DNA of 64,000 nt from Gonatopus flavifemur (taxonomy: Eukaryota > Arthropoda > Insecta > Hymenoptera > Dryinidae): assembly GCA_018340375.1 (NCBI GenBank), contig JAFFJZ010000001.1:55048001-55112000 (forward strand), written 5' to 3'. The position numbers and the translations under genes were made by a program. Under the pieces are notes generated by a model. It worked only from the letters and a program-made list of their open reading frames with translations, was not told the origin of the DNA and did not search any database. Of the stretch, positions 1 through 13,474 are shown in pieces. Numbering within the stretch: position 1 is the first letter of the stretch; each line of letters opens with the position of its first letter.

Positions 1-1395
1 ACCCGATAGCAGAATTTAATTCATTGTTACCAAATGTAATTCTATCTGACAATTCCATGAAAATTCCATTATCTATTGATAAAATGTATCCACAGTAAAT
101 AAAAAGTCCTCTTTGTTAATAAACAACATTCGGTTGGTTTTATTATACATATACAATTCCTCATCCACACAACACCGATGCCTCCGGAATTTCTGAAGAA
201 TTGATAAGCTATTCTTCAAGACAAATGATTGCAAATTCAACGTCAGAATGCCACTGTACGTCAATTTCACTTGTGCATTGAATAATAATAAATTTGAGGG
301 AATGCAGAGTTTTATAATCTACACTTCCAACCGTATATGAACATAAATTGGCAACGTGATGATTTCATAACTACAATCTAAGTCACAACTTATTATCAAT
401 CAATATACTAAAGATCTATAGATTATCGCTATATTCAGCGAATAATGCTTCCGATGCAATCACTGTCTGCGATAGACATAAACATAAACTGATAGCGGCT
501 CTCCTTTGAAATCATTCAAACCGGTTTGCCTTCCCCGCTTCATACTCTTGATAATATCTTACTCATTGTACAACATTTTATCAGTACATAATACTGTTCC
601 GTTCGCTTCACGGAGGGTAAAAAATATAGGTCATAAAAATTCCATTTTCTGCATACTTATTCAAATATGAAAATGTTTTGCGATTGGCAGAAATAAAGGA
701 GTTTCCAGAATTTGTTTAATTCATTCAAAAGTATTATCACCGCATCGAAAAAACTGATGAATACGATTCCCTACTCGATGCATTATTTCTCTCTTCGACT
801 TGAAGGAATTACTACACATTTCACAAAATTTATTATGACTTGTCAAGGATTTTTTGTTTGAACCACGGCAAATGAGTCACTCCCACGAATGAACGACGAA
901 TCTTTCTGCGAAGGAAGAAAAGAAAGAGACTTATTACACTTTTGAATACATTTCTCTCGCCGTTTTACGCGAACAACGATCGTTCTTCCAATAAATATGA
1001 TGCGAAACTGTTTTTTTTTTTCCAAGAATGGGCACAAATTTTTGTCGATACACTGGTCAATTTTATAGTATTTCAAAAGGAGATTGCCTGAAATATGTGT
1101 ATTCCGTAGATTTTGTTGTAAAATTTGATGGAACGATGAAGGAAAACATACTTATGTATACTAATATCTTAGAGTTTCTCTGACATTCATTAAATGCTCT
1201 TCTTTGGTGATTGATAGGGCGATAATTCATAAAAATCAAGATCGAATAGCATCAAGATACGAGACTATAGAAATTCGATAAGATTTGGAGATTGAAAATT
1301 CAAATCTTGAGTGCAGCGACCGATACCTACAACCATTTCATATATATCGGATGTATAATTCTCATACATCATTGTATATTATATCAATATTATAC
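1..1395. other. gene-free stretch, nothing recognised
   Basis: AT-rich DNA with scattered short open frames on both strands. None shows a conserved motif, splice pattern or codon bias that I can support as coding. No RNA gene or clear repeat was recognised. Confidence 0.5.
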
Positions 1396-1665
1396 CGGGT
1401 GTTTCAGAATTCGCTGAAAAAACTTCACAGACGTCATTCTACAGTTAAAACGCAATAATTTCCCGTAGTGAAAAATTTTTTTCAAGTGTTAGTTCTTGGT
1501 GAATGAACATTTTTAGATTTCTTTTCAAATTCAAATCACTCAAAAGCATTTTGTAGTACATACTTCAGCATAACGCCATTGGAAAGAATTGAACTATTCT
1601 GGTATTCTTTGTTTGGTAGCTATAATAATTTAAAGTTGCTGAATTCTGACTGACTGGTAGTGCAC
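1396..1665 (+). repeat. dispersed repeat family A, copy 1
   Basis: Starts with CCGGGTGTTTCAGAATTC and contains a run built around CACTCAAAAGCATTTTGTAGT, then TTTAAAGTTGCTGAAT. The same order of blocks recurs at 43062-43708, and in part at 29932-30200. It is a diverged interspersed element; the superfamily is not identified. Confidence 0.6.
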
Positions 1666-1804
1666 ACAGTAAAAAGTAAAACTTAAAGTGATCCCGAATA
1701 TCACCTTAAAAATGCAGCCAAAAGTAGCGCCTATTCCAACTGAAAGTAAGCAATAAAGAAGACTGAATTTCAGTCAATTCCATCTTACTTTGGAAATTGA
1801 GATG

Positions 1805-2745
1805 GAATTCTATACAGAAAACCGGTCACTTCGGGACAAGATATTTTTGATAATATTTTTTGTTTGATCTCACTCGGACTTCACGGGCCGAAAACCCAGT
1901 CACATTCCGACGGAAAATATCCTCGAATATCTTATCCAAGCTGTATCTTGCAGTATGAACAACCGGTCGATTTCGGACAAAATATTTTTCGATGGATCTC
2001 ATCCGGATTTCACAAGCCAAAAAAACAGCCTTAATCCGACGGAAAGTATCTTCGAATACTTCATCCAAGCTGTATTTTACAGTATGGAAAACCAGTCAAT
2101 AGCGGACAAAATATTTTTTGCCTGATTTCACACACCGAAAAACCAGTCAGAATCCGAAGGAAAGTACCCTCGAATATTTAATCCAAGCTGTATTTTATAG
2201 TATGGAAAACCAGTCAATAACGGACGAAATATTTTTTGCCTGGTCTAACTTGGATTTCACAAGCCGGAAAACCAGTCACAATCCGACGGAAAGTACCCTT
2301 GAATATTTCATCCAAGCGGTATTTTACAGTATGGAAAACCGGTAAAAACCGGACAAAATATTTTTTGATTGATTTCACTCGGATTTCACAGGCCGAAAAA
2401 CCAGTCACTATCCGCCCGAAAAAAATCATCGGGTATTTCATACAGTTTCTATTTGATTCACACAGCATGTCAAACCGGAGAAAAACTATCACAAAATATT
2501 TTGTCAGTATCGTCTGGAATTGTACGGGACAAAAACCGACTAAGAACCTGACAAAACCTGATGAAAAATTTTTTCATCTGGATTTGTCGGATATATCAAG
2601 CAAGTGCCGGGCCCGTCAGAGGCGACTTAAATATATTTTGTCAGTATCGTCTGGAATTGTACGGGACAAAAACCGACTGGGAACCTGACAAAAAATTTTT
2701 TGTCTGGAACTGTCGGACATTTGGAGTAAGGTTTTTTATTTGATT
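1805..2745. repeat. satellite-like tandem array, unit about 118-141 bp
   Basis: Successive units begin with ACCGGTC or ACCAGTC followed by CGGACAAAATATTTTTTG at about 1821, 1962, 2091, 2209 and 2338, so the spacing is 141, 129, 118 and 129 bp. Each unit also carries TCATCCAAGCTGTATTTTAC. A second half-type with TTGTCAGTATCGTCTGGAAT occurs at about 2501 and 2638, spacing 137 bp. Open frames through the array are by-products of the repeat, since both strands stay open. Confidence 0.8.
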
Positions 2746-3325
2746 CAAACTAATTTCTCCAGATGGCAATTTAACCTTTGTCACAAGTTTGCATTTCCCT
2801 TTTTATCGGCAAGATTTTCCTGAAATAAATTTTCGAAATTTTTTTATTCACTTTGTAAAATTTCATGTGCGGCGTTTGGAAGGTTCATATTTTCTTTCTA
2901 TTCTTTGTTAGGTATTCAGAATTTGTCGCCCATTTGTAAGTAAAATTCAACAGAAATGTGAACCGTTTTATCTTTGTTACAAACTTAAGAAGGTTACCAA
3001 TAGTTAATGATGCTAAATGTTTAATCCTTTTGAGTGTGTCAAAGTTTTAATAAATAATATATTTTTTCGAGTTATATTACATAGTTTCCAAATAACATGA
3101 ACACACCTGAGAGAATAATTGAAAATATTAATTTAGCTCAGGTTGGGGGCGGCGAAATATTATTAGCCCCTGGGCGGCGAAAACGTAAAGACGCCCCTGA
3201 TTATCAGACAAAGTATAGTAATCGAAGGACATGATTCATTCCGACGTCAAATATTATATATCTATCAGTGTTTAGCAGTAATGTAGTAACTGTTACGAGA
3301 GTTATGTTGAATTTCAATACCGACT
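2746..3325. other. gene-free stretch
   Basis: No coding signal or repeat recognised. Confidence 0.4.
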
Positions 3326-3959
3326 CCCGTATGGAAATATTTCGCTGAAAAATGTCTGCAAAACTATGAAAAATCTCTGAAAAAAAATGAAAAAACTCTG
3401 AGAAACTCTGAGAATCTCTGAAATTTTGATGAGAAATCTAATATTTTTGGGACATTCTTTACAGACTTTTTTCAGACTTTTTTCAGAGTTTCTCAGAGTT
3501 TTCTCATACTTTTTCAGAGAAATAGGAACGAAATTGCACTCTGAAAAAACTCTGACAAAACTAATAAATTGTTGACATTGTTCTGATTATTGAAAAATCC
3601 TGAAATTCAATAAATACATTCATATGCCGTATTCGAATATCATGTGTGAAAAAGTGTTTGAAAATTTTGTAATTTTTTTCTAAAAGTCAGAAAAATGTTA
3701 GCAATTCATCAGAGTTTTGTCAAAGTTTTTTCAGAGTGCAATTTCGTTACTATTTCTCTGAAAAAGAATGAAAAAACTCTGAGAAACTCTGAAAAAAGTC
3801 TGAAAAAAGTCTGTAAAGAATGTCCCAAAAATATTAGATTTCTCATCAAAATTTCAGAGATTCTCAGAGTTTGTCAGAGTTTCTCAGAATTTTTTCATTT
3901 TTTTTCAGAGATTTTTCATAGTTTTACAGACAATTTTCAGCGAGATATTTCCATACGGG
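3326..3959. mobile_element. foldback element, 634 bp, arms about 240 bp
   Basis: The left arm starts CCCGTATGGAAATAT and the right arm ends ATATTTCCATACGGG. Almost the whole of 3326-3565 is the reverse complement of 3707-3959. The arms are rich in CTCTGA and TCAGAG words. There is no transposase, so this is a non-autonomous MITE or foldback element. Confidence 0.85.
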
Positions 3960-4143
3960 CTGTCATTCATCGTCACAATAAATCATATCCTCCGATTACT
4001 ATATTTGTATGAAAATGGTTATCATATTTTTTTCTCCGTGTATGAACGATTTTTATATATACTTAACATCTTATCAGAATATTCTGGGTACGTTTGTTTT
4101 TCGCATGTTATTGGAATATTCCCAGAATATTCTGTGCTACATG

Positions 4144-4566
4144 CACTGAGAGAAAAAACTGTACACCGTGGAAAATTTCTATGGGAAACTTCACATAAAT
4201 GTTTGGAAGTAATTCACACATACATGCGTTAAGAATTTTCCGTATTTTACCGGAAATTTACTGCGAAATGATAGTGAAAATCCTATAAGGTTGGGAATTT
4301 TCAGTTAAATTCATGGGAAATTTCATATACATGTATCGGAAACTGATTTCCCATCCCATGACCGGAATTTTCCGAATGCTGCGTATGGAAAAATTCCGAT
4401 TATTTTTAACAGTACAGCTGAAAATGAACCCAAGTACAGTTTTTACTCACAGTAGCTATTTTTCCACTGTCGCAGCGATTTCCATAGCTATTTCAATGAA
4501 AAATGTAGCTACTGTAACTACAAAAATGTTCTTGGGCTCGTTTCCAGCTACAGTTTTTTCTCAGTG
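4144..4566. mobile_element. MITE, CACTGAGAGAAAAAACTG termini
   Basis: The left end CACTGAGAGAAAAAACTGTA mirrors the right end TACAGTTTTTTCTCAGTG. The internal block around TAGCTATTTTTCCACTGTC is shared with the composite element at 44045-45568, which makes this the less interrupted copy of the family. Confidence 0.8.
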
Positions 4567-6419
4567 TGGGTAGCATACAGTGCTTTCGAGTGATTCGGAT
4601 TTTTCAAAAAATCTAAAAATGTTGAGATCTCACAAACCAAGGTTCAAAAAAACTTTTTCCATATGGGACATTGTTGGATTATGAAACACCCGTTATATAA
4701 AAAGTATATTGATTGAACCATGCACTAATTTCTCGAAAAACTGCAACATTTGAAGATCCCAACGATTTAGGTGTACACTCAAATAGTACAAGAGTTCTGA
4801 AAAAACTCATAATCAACACAATATATTCATGAAGAACTCTTTTAGAATATGCGCTGTTTTGGTTCACGAGGGCATTCAGTAAACAAAACTCACTTCTCTC
4901 GTAAATTCAAAGAACTTTCAATTCAACTTCCAATATTGAAAATATTCTTCACGGAAAGTTACTGACACCCATTTCGAACTCCTTCTGGTACAAAATACAC
5001 TTATTCCGCTTTCTTCCAGCTCCAATACGATACCGTTGATTTTCTCAACCTAAATTTAGAAGTTATATTCATCACGTGTATTTTATCATCGTCGAATAAT
5101 ATCTCCTTAAGGCGTGTACATGTCAAACAGCAACACTTTCGAGTGATGGGTAAACGATATACTGTCGGTCAGATAACAAACATTCTATTTGAGATCGATA
5201 AAGAGCGAGTAGTAACGTGAATTTTTATGTACGACGAGCCGAGAGAAAAGTGAAAACCAAGATTCTTGGACACAAAATGAAGGTATACTCGACGGTTCGA
5301 TCTCGTCTCCTTATAAAAACACATTTCGATTGTTTGTTTTTTCATCGTCTGCTCACCCCGCTAACAAAGAAGTTGCATTGCCGTGACGTCTATTTGTAAT
5401 TTTAAAGAATGTGATTTCAACATAAAAGCTAGTGGTTCTTTTTTGTACTGACGTCACTCACGAAGATAGAATGACATGAAATGTGTGTTTGTACACAAAA
5501 TGGCCACTATCGGGGAGAAACATAATACGAAAAGGTACGAAAGAAGCTGTCGTGAAAGACCATTATCGAAGAGCTTCCTTCCCCCCGGTCCGTCGACGAC
5601 GACTTTGACAACGGGACACCAATGTTGCATGGCAGGGATGGTTCTTCACGATGATGAAGACATGGAAAAAAGTACATAAAGACAGATAACTCTGTCTCCT
5701 TCTTCGTTCCCTCTGTGCTCCACAGAATGTGAGCGAATGTTTGGATATAAAAACCCAGTGTTCTATACAAATGTTTCATCGTTCTCGTGCTTACAAAAAG
5801 AAGGAACGAGAAACAAACCTCTCAACCTTTTCTGTAAGGATATGTGGAGTAAAATGATTCGAATGAAAACTCTGATGAGACTCTGAGAGAACGATGAGTT
5901 CATTTCTAATACCTAAACTCAAAAGATCGAATGGTGTATTGAAAATTGTTTGGAACATCGAATGAGAAGCACGATGTAAACAGATTTTTGCTTGGATAAT
6001 TAATGTCCGAACTCCAAAATACATAAGGAATAGTGAATCCTCTGTAAAAATCTTTCCTGCTGATTGACTCAATTTTATAATATCAATAAGATTAAACTTT
6101 CAAGTCGACTACAAAATTCGTCAAAATTCGATGATCCAAACGGAAAGATTCGAAGGAAACTTACAGACAGTTCTAAAATAAAGAAGAGAGAAGGGAAAAG
6201 TGGATTTTTAAAAACAATAAAGTTCGTGCCGTTGTCTTGAAAACCGCAAATCATCTATTCCCTCAAGCGATGATGGATCTTCCTACTCTGTTGAGAAAGA
6301 AACAACAAATGTTTTCCCGTGCAATTATAAAAGTAACATGAAAGAATCGCTGAAAACATTCAGGGTGTAAAAATTCTGGAAAAACCAGAAGGTTTGTACC
6401 ATTGATTTTAATTTTAAGG
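4567..6419. other. gene-free stretch
   Basis: Short overlapping open frames on both strands at 5476-6072 have no recognisable domain. I see no splice pattern or repeat that explains this stretch. Confidence 0.4.
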
Positions 6420-6860
6420 GGGTATTCTAGTCTAGAAATTTGAAAAAATTGAAATTTTTCTTTCATATTTTTGAAGTTTAGACACTCAAGAATATGCCAG
6501 TGGGAGGATTTTTTGGAATTCTCATTATTTACAAATTTATAGCCATTTTAGTGACGCGGCATCCAATCTGGTACGACCGGAAAAATAATATTGTTCCAAA
6601 AACTGGTCAGATTTTGTCAGGATCTGACATACTGTCGAACGAACTTCGGAGAATGAGCATTTTGAAGTTGAGAAAGGTACATTATATGGAGCAGGAATCG
6701 CCGATTAACAATTTTTTTGTTTCAGATCACTTGAAGGGCTGGAATCATGCACCCCAGGGCAGTTTTTTTTCTCTTGGAACCTCACTTCACCAACTTATAA
6801 CTTTGTTAATTTTAAATATTTTTCTTTCCAGTAATTTTTGTTGTATTCTCAAAAGATCAA
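6420..6860 (+). repeat. dispersed repeat family B, copy 1
   Basis: It shares ordered blocks with 7550-7960: a TTTCAGATCACT block, then a purine-pyrimidine block ending in TGCA followed by TTTTTTCT, then TTTCTGG or TTTCCAG. The two copies are well diverged. The open frame inside is probably fortuitous. Confidence 0.4.
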
Positions 6861-7037
6861 TAGACAAATGTTGAAATAATGTATAATAAGAATATTATTT
6901 GTCTCATTTGTACAGAGCTCGAAAAAAACGTCCGAAATTCGTGCTTCTACACTGATCGAGAATTTTAGAAAAATGGATTTTTGTATATTTTCATAGGTTA
7001 AATCTTGAAGAACATGTTTTCAGGGGGGATTTTTATG

Positions 7038-7317
7038 CACGGAGAAAAAAAATTCGTTGGAATAACAAAAATTTCGCTGTCTTAACGAAACTCGCTTGTT
7101 ATTATATGGACAGCCAGCAAGTCCGCTAAAGTGAACGGCGATTCGTTGTTTCAGCGAATCAAGCTTCCTAAAATTAGCGAAGGACTGATAATTATAACGA
7201 ATCAGTTAGTAAATACAGCGAGTTAGCTCATTAACACAGTGAAATGTCATCGTTAGGTTATTCAATCCGTTCAGCGAAGACGGATTCGTTAAAATAACGA
7301 AATCTTTTTTCTCCGTG
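7038..7317. mobile_element. MITE, CACGGAGAAAAAA termini
   Basis: The left end CACGGAGAAAAAAAATTCGTT mirrors the right end AACGAAATCTTTTTTCTCCGTG when read in reverse. Internally it is rich in AACGA and TTCGTT. The same end type recurs at 13210-13474, 23594-23844 and 25706-25962. Confidence 0.8.
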
Positions 7318-7355
7318 TGAGAAAAAGTGAGCATAACATAGCATTCTATGACTTA

Positions 7356-7512
7356 CACTGTAAAAAGTTTGACTGAATGGAGCTGCATCTTACTTGAAAA
7401 ATTGTATGAGCAATTGTTTTCGGCGCTCAGTTTCAAATGAAACAGTGCTAATTTTGGCTGCATCTTGAGATAAACTTATTTGCAGATTCGAAGCAAGTTT
7501 TACATTTTACTG
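7356..7512. mobile_element. MITE, CACTGTAAAAAG termini
   Basis: The left end CACTGTAAAAAGTTTGACTG pairs imperfectly with the right end CAAGTTTTACATTTTACTGG. It is related to the better preserved copy at 27657-27806. Confidence 0.55.
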
Positions 7513-7549
7513 GGTAGACTGTTTGAAATTGTGCTCGAATCTTCGAATG

Positions 7550-7960
7550 TGTTTTTCTCGAAACTACTTTTTTCAAGACGGTTGACACGATATCTCCAGT
7601 TCTAATGGACCGATTCACCTGAAATTTGGTGTAAACCTCCTCTATACGCCCCTCTATCGGTCCTACCAGATTCGTGCAAAAAATTTTTTTTTTACTATCT
7701 GTAACAATTCAGAAAAGTGAAAAGCAGGTCGAAAATTGAATTTTTTTTCCTTCTCCGAGGTACGGACGATAACGGCATCCTTACCGATTCAGAATCTTTT
7801 GGTTTTATTTGTTTCAGATCACTAGAACCACCGGAATTGTGTCAACCAGGGTGCATGATTTTTTCTTCACCTCCCATTTTGTTCGTCTGTAACTTTTTTA
7901 ATTCTTGATTTTTTTTCTGGCAATTTAAGTATTTATTGTTAGCCCGAGTCGAAAAATTTG
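7550..7960 (+). repeat. dispersed repeat family B, copy 2
   Basis: Diverged partner of 6420-6860, with the same block order (TTTCAGATCACT, then TGCATGATTTTTTCTTC). No transposase or other protein domain is visible. Confidence 0.35.
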
Positions 7961-9233
7961 GACTGCTTTTGACATCATATTTTGTTTTTAGACTGATTTT
8001 GTGCTGATTCTCAATCACTTTCATTCGTTGGAAGAGAAATTCACACTCAAATCATGAAAAAGTACTGTTTTTGTCCGCATTATTCAACAGTCAGGACAAT
8101 CGTTCAAATTTTTCGACCCGAGGTAACATAAACATCTGAAGAAGATGAATGAGTAAACATGTTGTTTGTTTTTTTTTACCACACTTGAGAAAACACCTGA
8201 AATTTCTGCTCCTGGTCCAAGATATCCTACGAAATTTGAATCCTATCCATTAATTTTCTCGCGGTATTGGTAATCTTTCGGATTTTCATCAAAAATTAAC
8301 TTCACAAACCTTCCTGTTTCTGGTTTTACTAAAAAAACAAGACATAAGAAAAGCCTTATATTTTCAAGTGGCATTTTTCTCCGTGTAGAGGAATAAATGC
8401 AGATTTTTATCTCAAGGACTGTAGCTTCTGTAGCTACCACTTGTCCATAAACTTAATTTCCGATTCAAAGAAGAATATCTTTGTGACACTTCAAGACCCT
8501 TCACCAGAGTATGTTCACTTCCAGAGAATTGAAGGATATTAGAATTGCTGAAATAATATGATGAGTTATTCTCAGAAATTTCCTGAAGAAATGAAGGTGG
8601 CAAGAATCAATCTCTACTCCAGATCGATGAAACATTGCGATGAATGTGATACAAGGAAGGGATAGAAATACGTACTGACATACACGCACATATAAGGTTA
8701 GAATCGTGTATCGATTGTCTAATTTTCTTGGCAACAATTGTGAATATTTTCGTATTCTCATTATATAATTCTCAGATATCTTCAATGTTATTTATTTATT
8801 CTAAATTTCTCAGAAAAATCATTCTCAGTAATGAAAGGAAATGCCATTTCCCGCTAAAAAGATTTTTGCATTCAATCTCAACTATAATTGGTCAATATTT
8901 TAGAATCTAAATGATTTAATGTTTCATTCGAAGTCGAAGCAACAGCAGAATACGCACAGAAGAAACAGTTGAACCGCATTGCCTGTTTCAATCATCTGAA
9001 GAAAGTAGTTACTACTTTACCATAAAAGCAGATGTGGCGATCACATAACTGCCGTTACTACTTTCGATACGTAGTCTAGAATTGTCAATTCGAAATGAAT
9101 AAATAGAGTATGAAAAGTGTATGGAATTGATTACGATTTGTTTTGGGTCTCCGTTTCTAGTGACTGTCACTATGTTAATTTATAAATTCTATGGTAACAT
9201 GAACGGTTCATCAAAATCTCTCCGGTGTTGAAT
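7961..9233. other. gene-free stretch
   Basis: No gene or clear element seen. A TTTTTCTCCGTGTAG block near 8367 may be a solo end of the CACGGAG MITE family. Confidence 0.4.
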
Positions 9234-9241
9234 GGTACTAA

Positions 9242-9426
9242 CAGGGCTGCATCTGGAAATTCTATATAGTACCGCTTCCAGAGGGGGGAAATTGTCGGAA
9301 TTATACATAATTTATAAATAATTCAATGTAGTTTATATATAAGTTTTATATTAGTATATATAAATTATATCATGATGCCGCCCCTAGGCCTTCGCGTAAG
9401 TTGGCCTAGGCGCAGATGCGCCACTG
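9242..9426. mobile_element. hAT-type MITE with 8-bp target duplication
   Basis: The left end CAGGGCTGCATCTG mirrors the right end CAGATGCGCCACTG. Exact 8-bp direct repeats GGTACTAA flank it at 9234-9241 and 9427-9434. An 8-bp duplication with CAG...CTG ends is the hAT signature. At 185 bp it carries no transposase. Confidence 0.85.
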
Positions 9427-9434
9427 GGTACTAA

Positions 9435-11162
9435 TTGCAATTCTTGAATCCCTTTCACCAAGGTACTATCCACATAGCACTCTTTTTCTAAAATATATCT
9501 TGAGGAATGATTAGGAACAATGCAATAACTGTAATGCAATATGAAAAGATATCATTTGGAAGTAAGAACAATTTAAGACTTATGAAAGATATATTTTCGT
9601 ATTGAATAAGATTTCTTGCATCGCTCTTAATCATTTCTAACGAAGCATAGTTTAAGGGTCAATTCTAAGCAAAAAGTTAGTTCTATAAGAAAACGGCTAA
9701 TTCTAGAGGACGTCGGAACGGTCAATATAATGATATATAAATTATATTAAATTATATATAATTTAAAAAATATTTCTACTTAGATTTTTTCTTTGTCTTT
9801 GAAAATTGAGTATCCAATGTTTCGGTTAGTGCTAAATTTCACTTGAAATATGTTCTGATTCCTGAAGATATCTCTCAGAAAAAGAGCTCTATGTGAGTAT
9901 TTTTACTGATAATTATTGCCATATACTTTCCTCCAGGTGCTACCCTTATTCGTACCCTGAATTTGAGGTGATCAGTGGAATATGTTATTTCCATGAATGA
10001 TTCATGAATTCGACAAACTAAATAACAAAGATCTGATTGAATCCTATTCGTCCTTGGACTTTTTCAAAGAGAATGTTATCAAATCTGACCAAATCCCATT
10101 GAACACTAGACATTCAATTTGATTTTATCAGATTTTGCGTATTTGCATAATGAGAAACAAAACTTGACGTGGTAAGACTACACGTTGAATTAATTCACGA
10201 CATGAATATGAAATAGTTTCACTGATATATCCATCGATATAAAATAAACAGTACGATATGAATCAAAGTATTATATTGTAACTGTTAATTTATTTAGTAC
10301 AATCCGTAGTACACAAATTCGGACTTGTACTTACTTTCACGAAAAAAAAACATTCTGTGAAATCAATGTAATGAATCGAAATCATATTTTTATGTTGATG
10401 CTTTAGATCGAGCAGTTTCAAACGGAGAAATCTGTTAAGACTGCGATAGAATTCACAAACACTTGAAGATTATTTAGTATACAGAATATGAATAATTGTG
10501 TGTTCATTCTGAATTCTTCAATATTCTTCCCTTTATCTAGGATGAAATTATAACAGTTGTGATGACAACAGCTATATTGTAAATATATGATGCAACAAGC
10601 AGTGAAAAATGATACTGTGAAATGTCTATTTAATACAGAGAAAATTAAATGCCTGCTGTGGAACACATTGCAACTTTGTTCCCATTATCACAAACTTGAC
10701 CCTGCCCCTGGATTTTTTCTGTAAGTAAAATTCAAATAATATATCACACGTATAATTTTGGCACGTAATTTTTACTGTACAATAGAGAGAATACAGCTCA
10801 CAAATAGAATAACCTTCAAAAGAATCTAGAAATATTTCTTTTTTATGGGCACTCCAGTACCAAAAGAAACGTGCCAAATTTTGCGCCAACTTTTTTCATA
10901 TAATATGCGTTCAACGGAAATTTTCAGTTGGTAATAATAAAATCCACGATCAGGATTAGACTCTTAACATAAGTTTCAGTCTTTTACTGATTTTCTGGCG
11001 AGTGTGAAAGGATTTTGAAAGCAATAACCTCCAACTGTCAAGAATTTTTTGTAATTCCGTGTTTCAATACTTTCAAACTGTGAAAAAAACAAAATTCATA
11101 TCTAGAGTCCAATCTCGGGTATATGCTTGATTATTATCGATTTTTAATTTAATTCTATCAAC
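9435..11162. other. gene-free stretch
   Basis: No convincing gene. The block AATTTTGCGCCAAC near 10878 recurs inverted near 11437, so part of this stretch may belong to a larger decayed inverted element reaching 11456. Confidence 0.35.
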
Positions 11163-11415
11163 CCTGAGAGAAATTACTAATACCAAGACAACATATTCTT
11201 GAATATTTTCAAAAATATATATTTTTGAATGCAGGTAATATGGTGTGGAGCTAAGAGAAATTTTTCTTGAATTAAGCAAATATTTTCCTCAATTCAAGAA
11301 ATCTATGCTTGGTTTCAGAAAAATTTTCTTGAATCAAGAGAAAATATTTTTGGAGAAATGAATTTCTTGAAACAAGGAAATATATTGTTGATGATAGTAA
11401 TTATTTCTCTCTGTG
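11163..11415. mobile_element. MITE, CTGAGAGAAATTACTA termini
   Basis: The left end CCTGAGAGAAATTACTA mirrors the right end TAGTAATTATTTCTCTCTGTG. The interior is full of TTTCTTGAAT and ATTCAAGAA words and is largely self-complementary. Confidence 0.65.
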
Positions 11416-11475
11416 AAGTAATGGATTAAAAAACGTTGGCGCAAAATTTTACCCGCTTCTCCTGATGCTTCAGTG

Positions 11476-11693
11476 CCCTTAAGGGTATCCCGTAGAAGCC
11501 GAAGTGACGAGATTGTTTTTCCCAAAATACTCAAAAATGACTCAATAGAATGGAATATAACAACCAGCCAGACCTTCTTCCATATCAACAGAAGGTCTGG
11601 CTGGTTGTCTTAATTAATTTTATTCAGTCATCTTCGAGTATTTTGGGTAGAGAGATCTAGTAACTTCGGCTTCTACGGGATAGATACCCTTAA
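11476..11693. mobile_element. foldback element, near-complete palindrome
   Basis: CTTAAGGGTATCCCGTAGAAG on the left is matched by the reverse complement of CTTCTACGGGATAGATACCC on the right. The centre contains GAAGGTCTGGCTGGTTGT and its complement. The loop is very short. Confidence 0.8.
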
Positions 11694-11699
11694 TAGAAA

Positions 11700-13209
11700 T
11701 AAAGTTAATACAATAATATAAAAAATTAAATCAATTAAATTGTTGTGAAAATTCATACCCTATGTTTTTTTTCATGATCATTTATTACGCATTGATAATT
11801 TGTCATTCCTTATGAATGAAATTCAATAGAAATCTGAATCACGGTTCATATTCACCAACAAAGAACTGGGAAATATTATCAGATTCTTTTAAAAATTTCT
11901 ATTTTTCCCAACCACATTTCCCTCCGTGTGAAATTATGAAGAAAAGAATTATATAATTTATACGATTGAAGTATTTATCGATCATTAGAATTTCTTGTTA
12001 AACTGTTGTTTTGTCATTCCGTGTGATCGGTGGAATCTCAACAACGCAAATAAAATGACGGAAATGATTATTGCCAGCATCAATTGACATATCGAGGTGA
12101 TTTCTTGCTTTCAAATGTGACTGTTAGATAAATCGTTAAGCCGATACTTCTCGTATAATATGACACATTTTTCAAGACATTGCATTTAATGCGACTGCTA
12201 CAAATGCACCTGCCCGGAAGCGAATCATCGGATCATTTGCACAATATAGACATCCATCGTTCCGTATAGAAACTAGAAAATATATACATTTATAAGGACA
12301 AAATTAATAAGCCATGATTTTAATCATGGATTAAAGAGGATAGGCATTTTGAAAAGAAACCAATAAGACCCATCGCCTGGTCGCTATACCGCTCAGATCA
12401 GTCATTAGGGCGTGGGATAAAATCTACGTTACTTATCCTCACTTTTTTTCAATGTATTTCTAATGACTAAGATTGAATTGGAAATCATGCTACATCATAA
12501 TTACTTACATGGAGGAAATTACATGAGCAATGAAACAGAACTGATAAGTAGCATGTGGTCTCGCTATCGCAACAAAATTACTCACTATCGTAATAGAAAT
12601 TTTGATTGGTACAGTAATCTTTTCTGGTCTACAGATAAGATCAAACTCACTTTTCTCTACTGGAAACTTTTATGAAACGTAAATCACTGTTTAAAACAAT
12701 TCTTCGCTGTGCATGTACTGGAAGCAATAAACCAGTACATCTGTACAGGAAAATCACTGTGAGACTATCAAAAATTTCAGTGTATGTGCAGAAAAAATAC
12801 CGCAAAGAGACCGAGAGATTAACTAGTGAAAAAACTCTAGTGAAAAACCATTATATATTATGTGAAACCTTATTGCAACACAAATTCCATTCGAACCCTG
12901 ATTTTCTTCACTTTAGAATGTCACCGCCAAAAGAAATAAAATAAAAAAACATTTCCCTTCAATGAGAAGAAAATGATCAATCCCAGGTACTTGAAAACGG
13001 TGTTCATGAAATTAGTTTTGTGCTTGGACGAATGGACTTCACATCACAAAAAAGTTAGAAAAATCATGAAGGACTTTTTCGAAGACTACTTTTGAATTTC
13101 AAATTACATATTTGATGGATATTCATCAACAAAAATTACTGATGAAGATTTTTCGAGCTATGTTCACTATGATATTGGTTGTGTGATAATGTCAAAAAAT
13201 TTGCTTACA
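11700..13209. other. gene-free stretch
   Basis: Two short forward open frames (12463-12675 and 12672-12944) show no domain and no good splice context. Nothing else is recognised. Confidence 0.4.
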
Positions 13210-13474
13210 CACGGAAAAAAAGAAATAGCTGCGGCAACTACTTGAATAGTCGATTTTCGCCCATCTACTCGAGTAGTTGCTGCAGCTACTTAGTAGTCAG
13301 GACAAGTAACTCGATAGTTGCACTAACTAACGTAAATACCTGAGGTATTTTGAATTAGTTGAGACAGCTGAGGTGTTACTTGTCCTGACTACTAAGTAGC
13401 TGCAGTAACTACTTAAGTAGATGGTCGAAAATCGACTATTTGAGTAGTTGCTGCAGCTATTCTTTTTTTCCGTG
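13210..13474. mobile_element. MITE, CACGGAAAAAAAG termini
   Basis: The left end CACGGAAAAAAAGAAATAGCTG mirrors the right end CAGCTATTCTTTTTTTCCGTG. The arms extend through CTACTTGAATAGTCGATTTT and its complement, so it folds almost completely. Confidence 0.85.

Noticed and set aside
2118..2743. Overlapping open frames up to 150 codons on both strands.
   Set aside because: They follow the about 130-bp tandem unit; both strands are open and the protein is periodic, so it is a repeat artefact.
5476..6072. Clustered open frames on both strands suggesting an exon.
   Set aside because: No frame shows family similarity or coherent splice sites.
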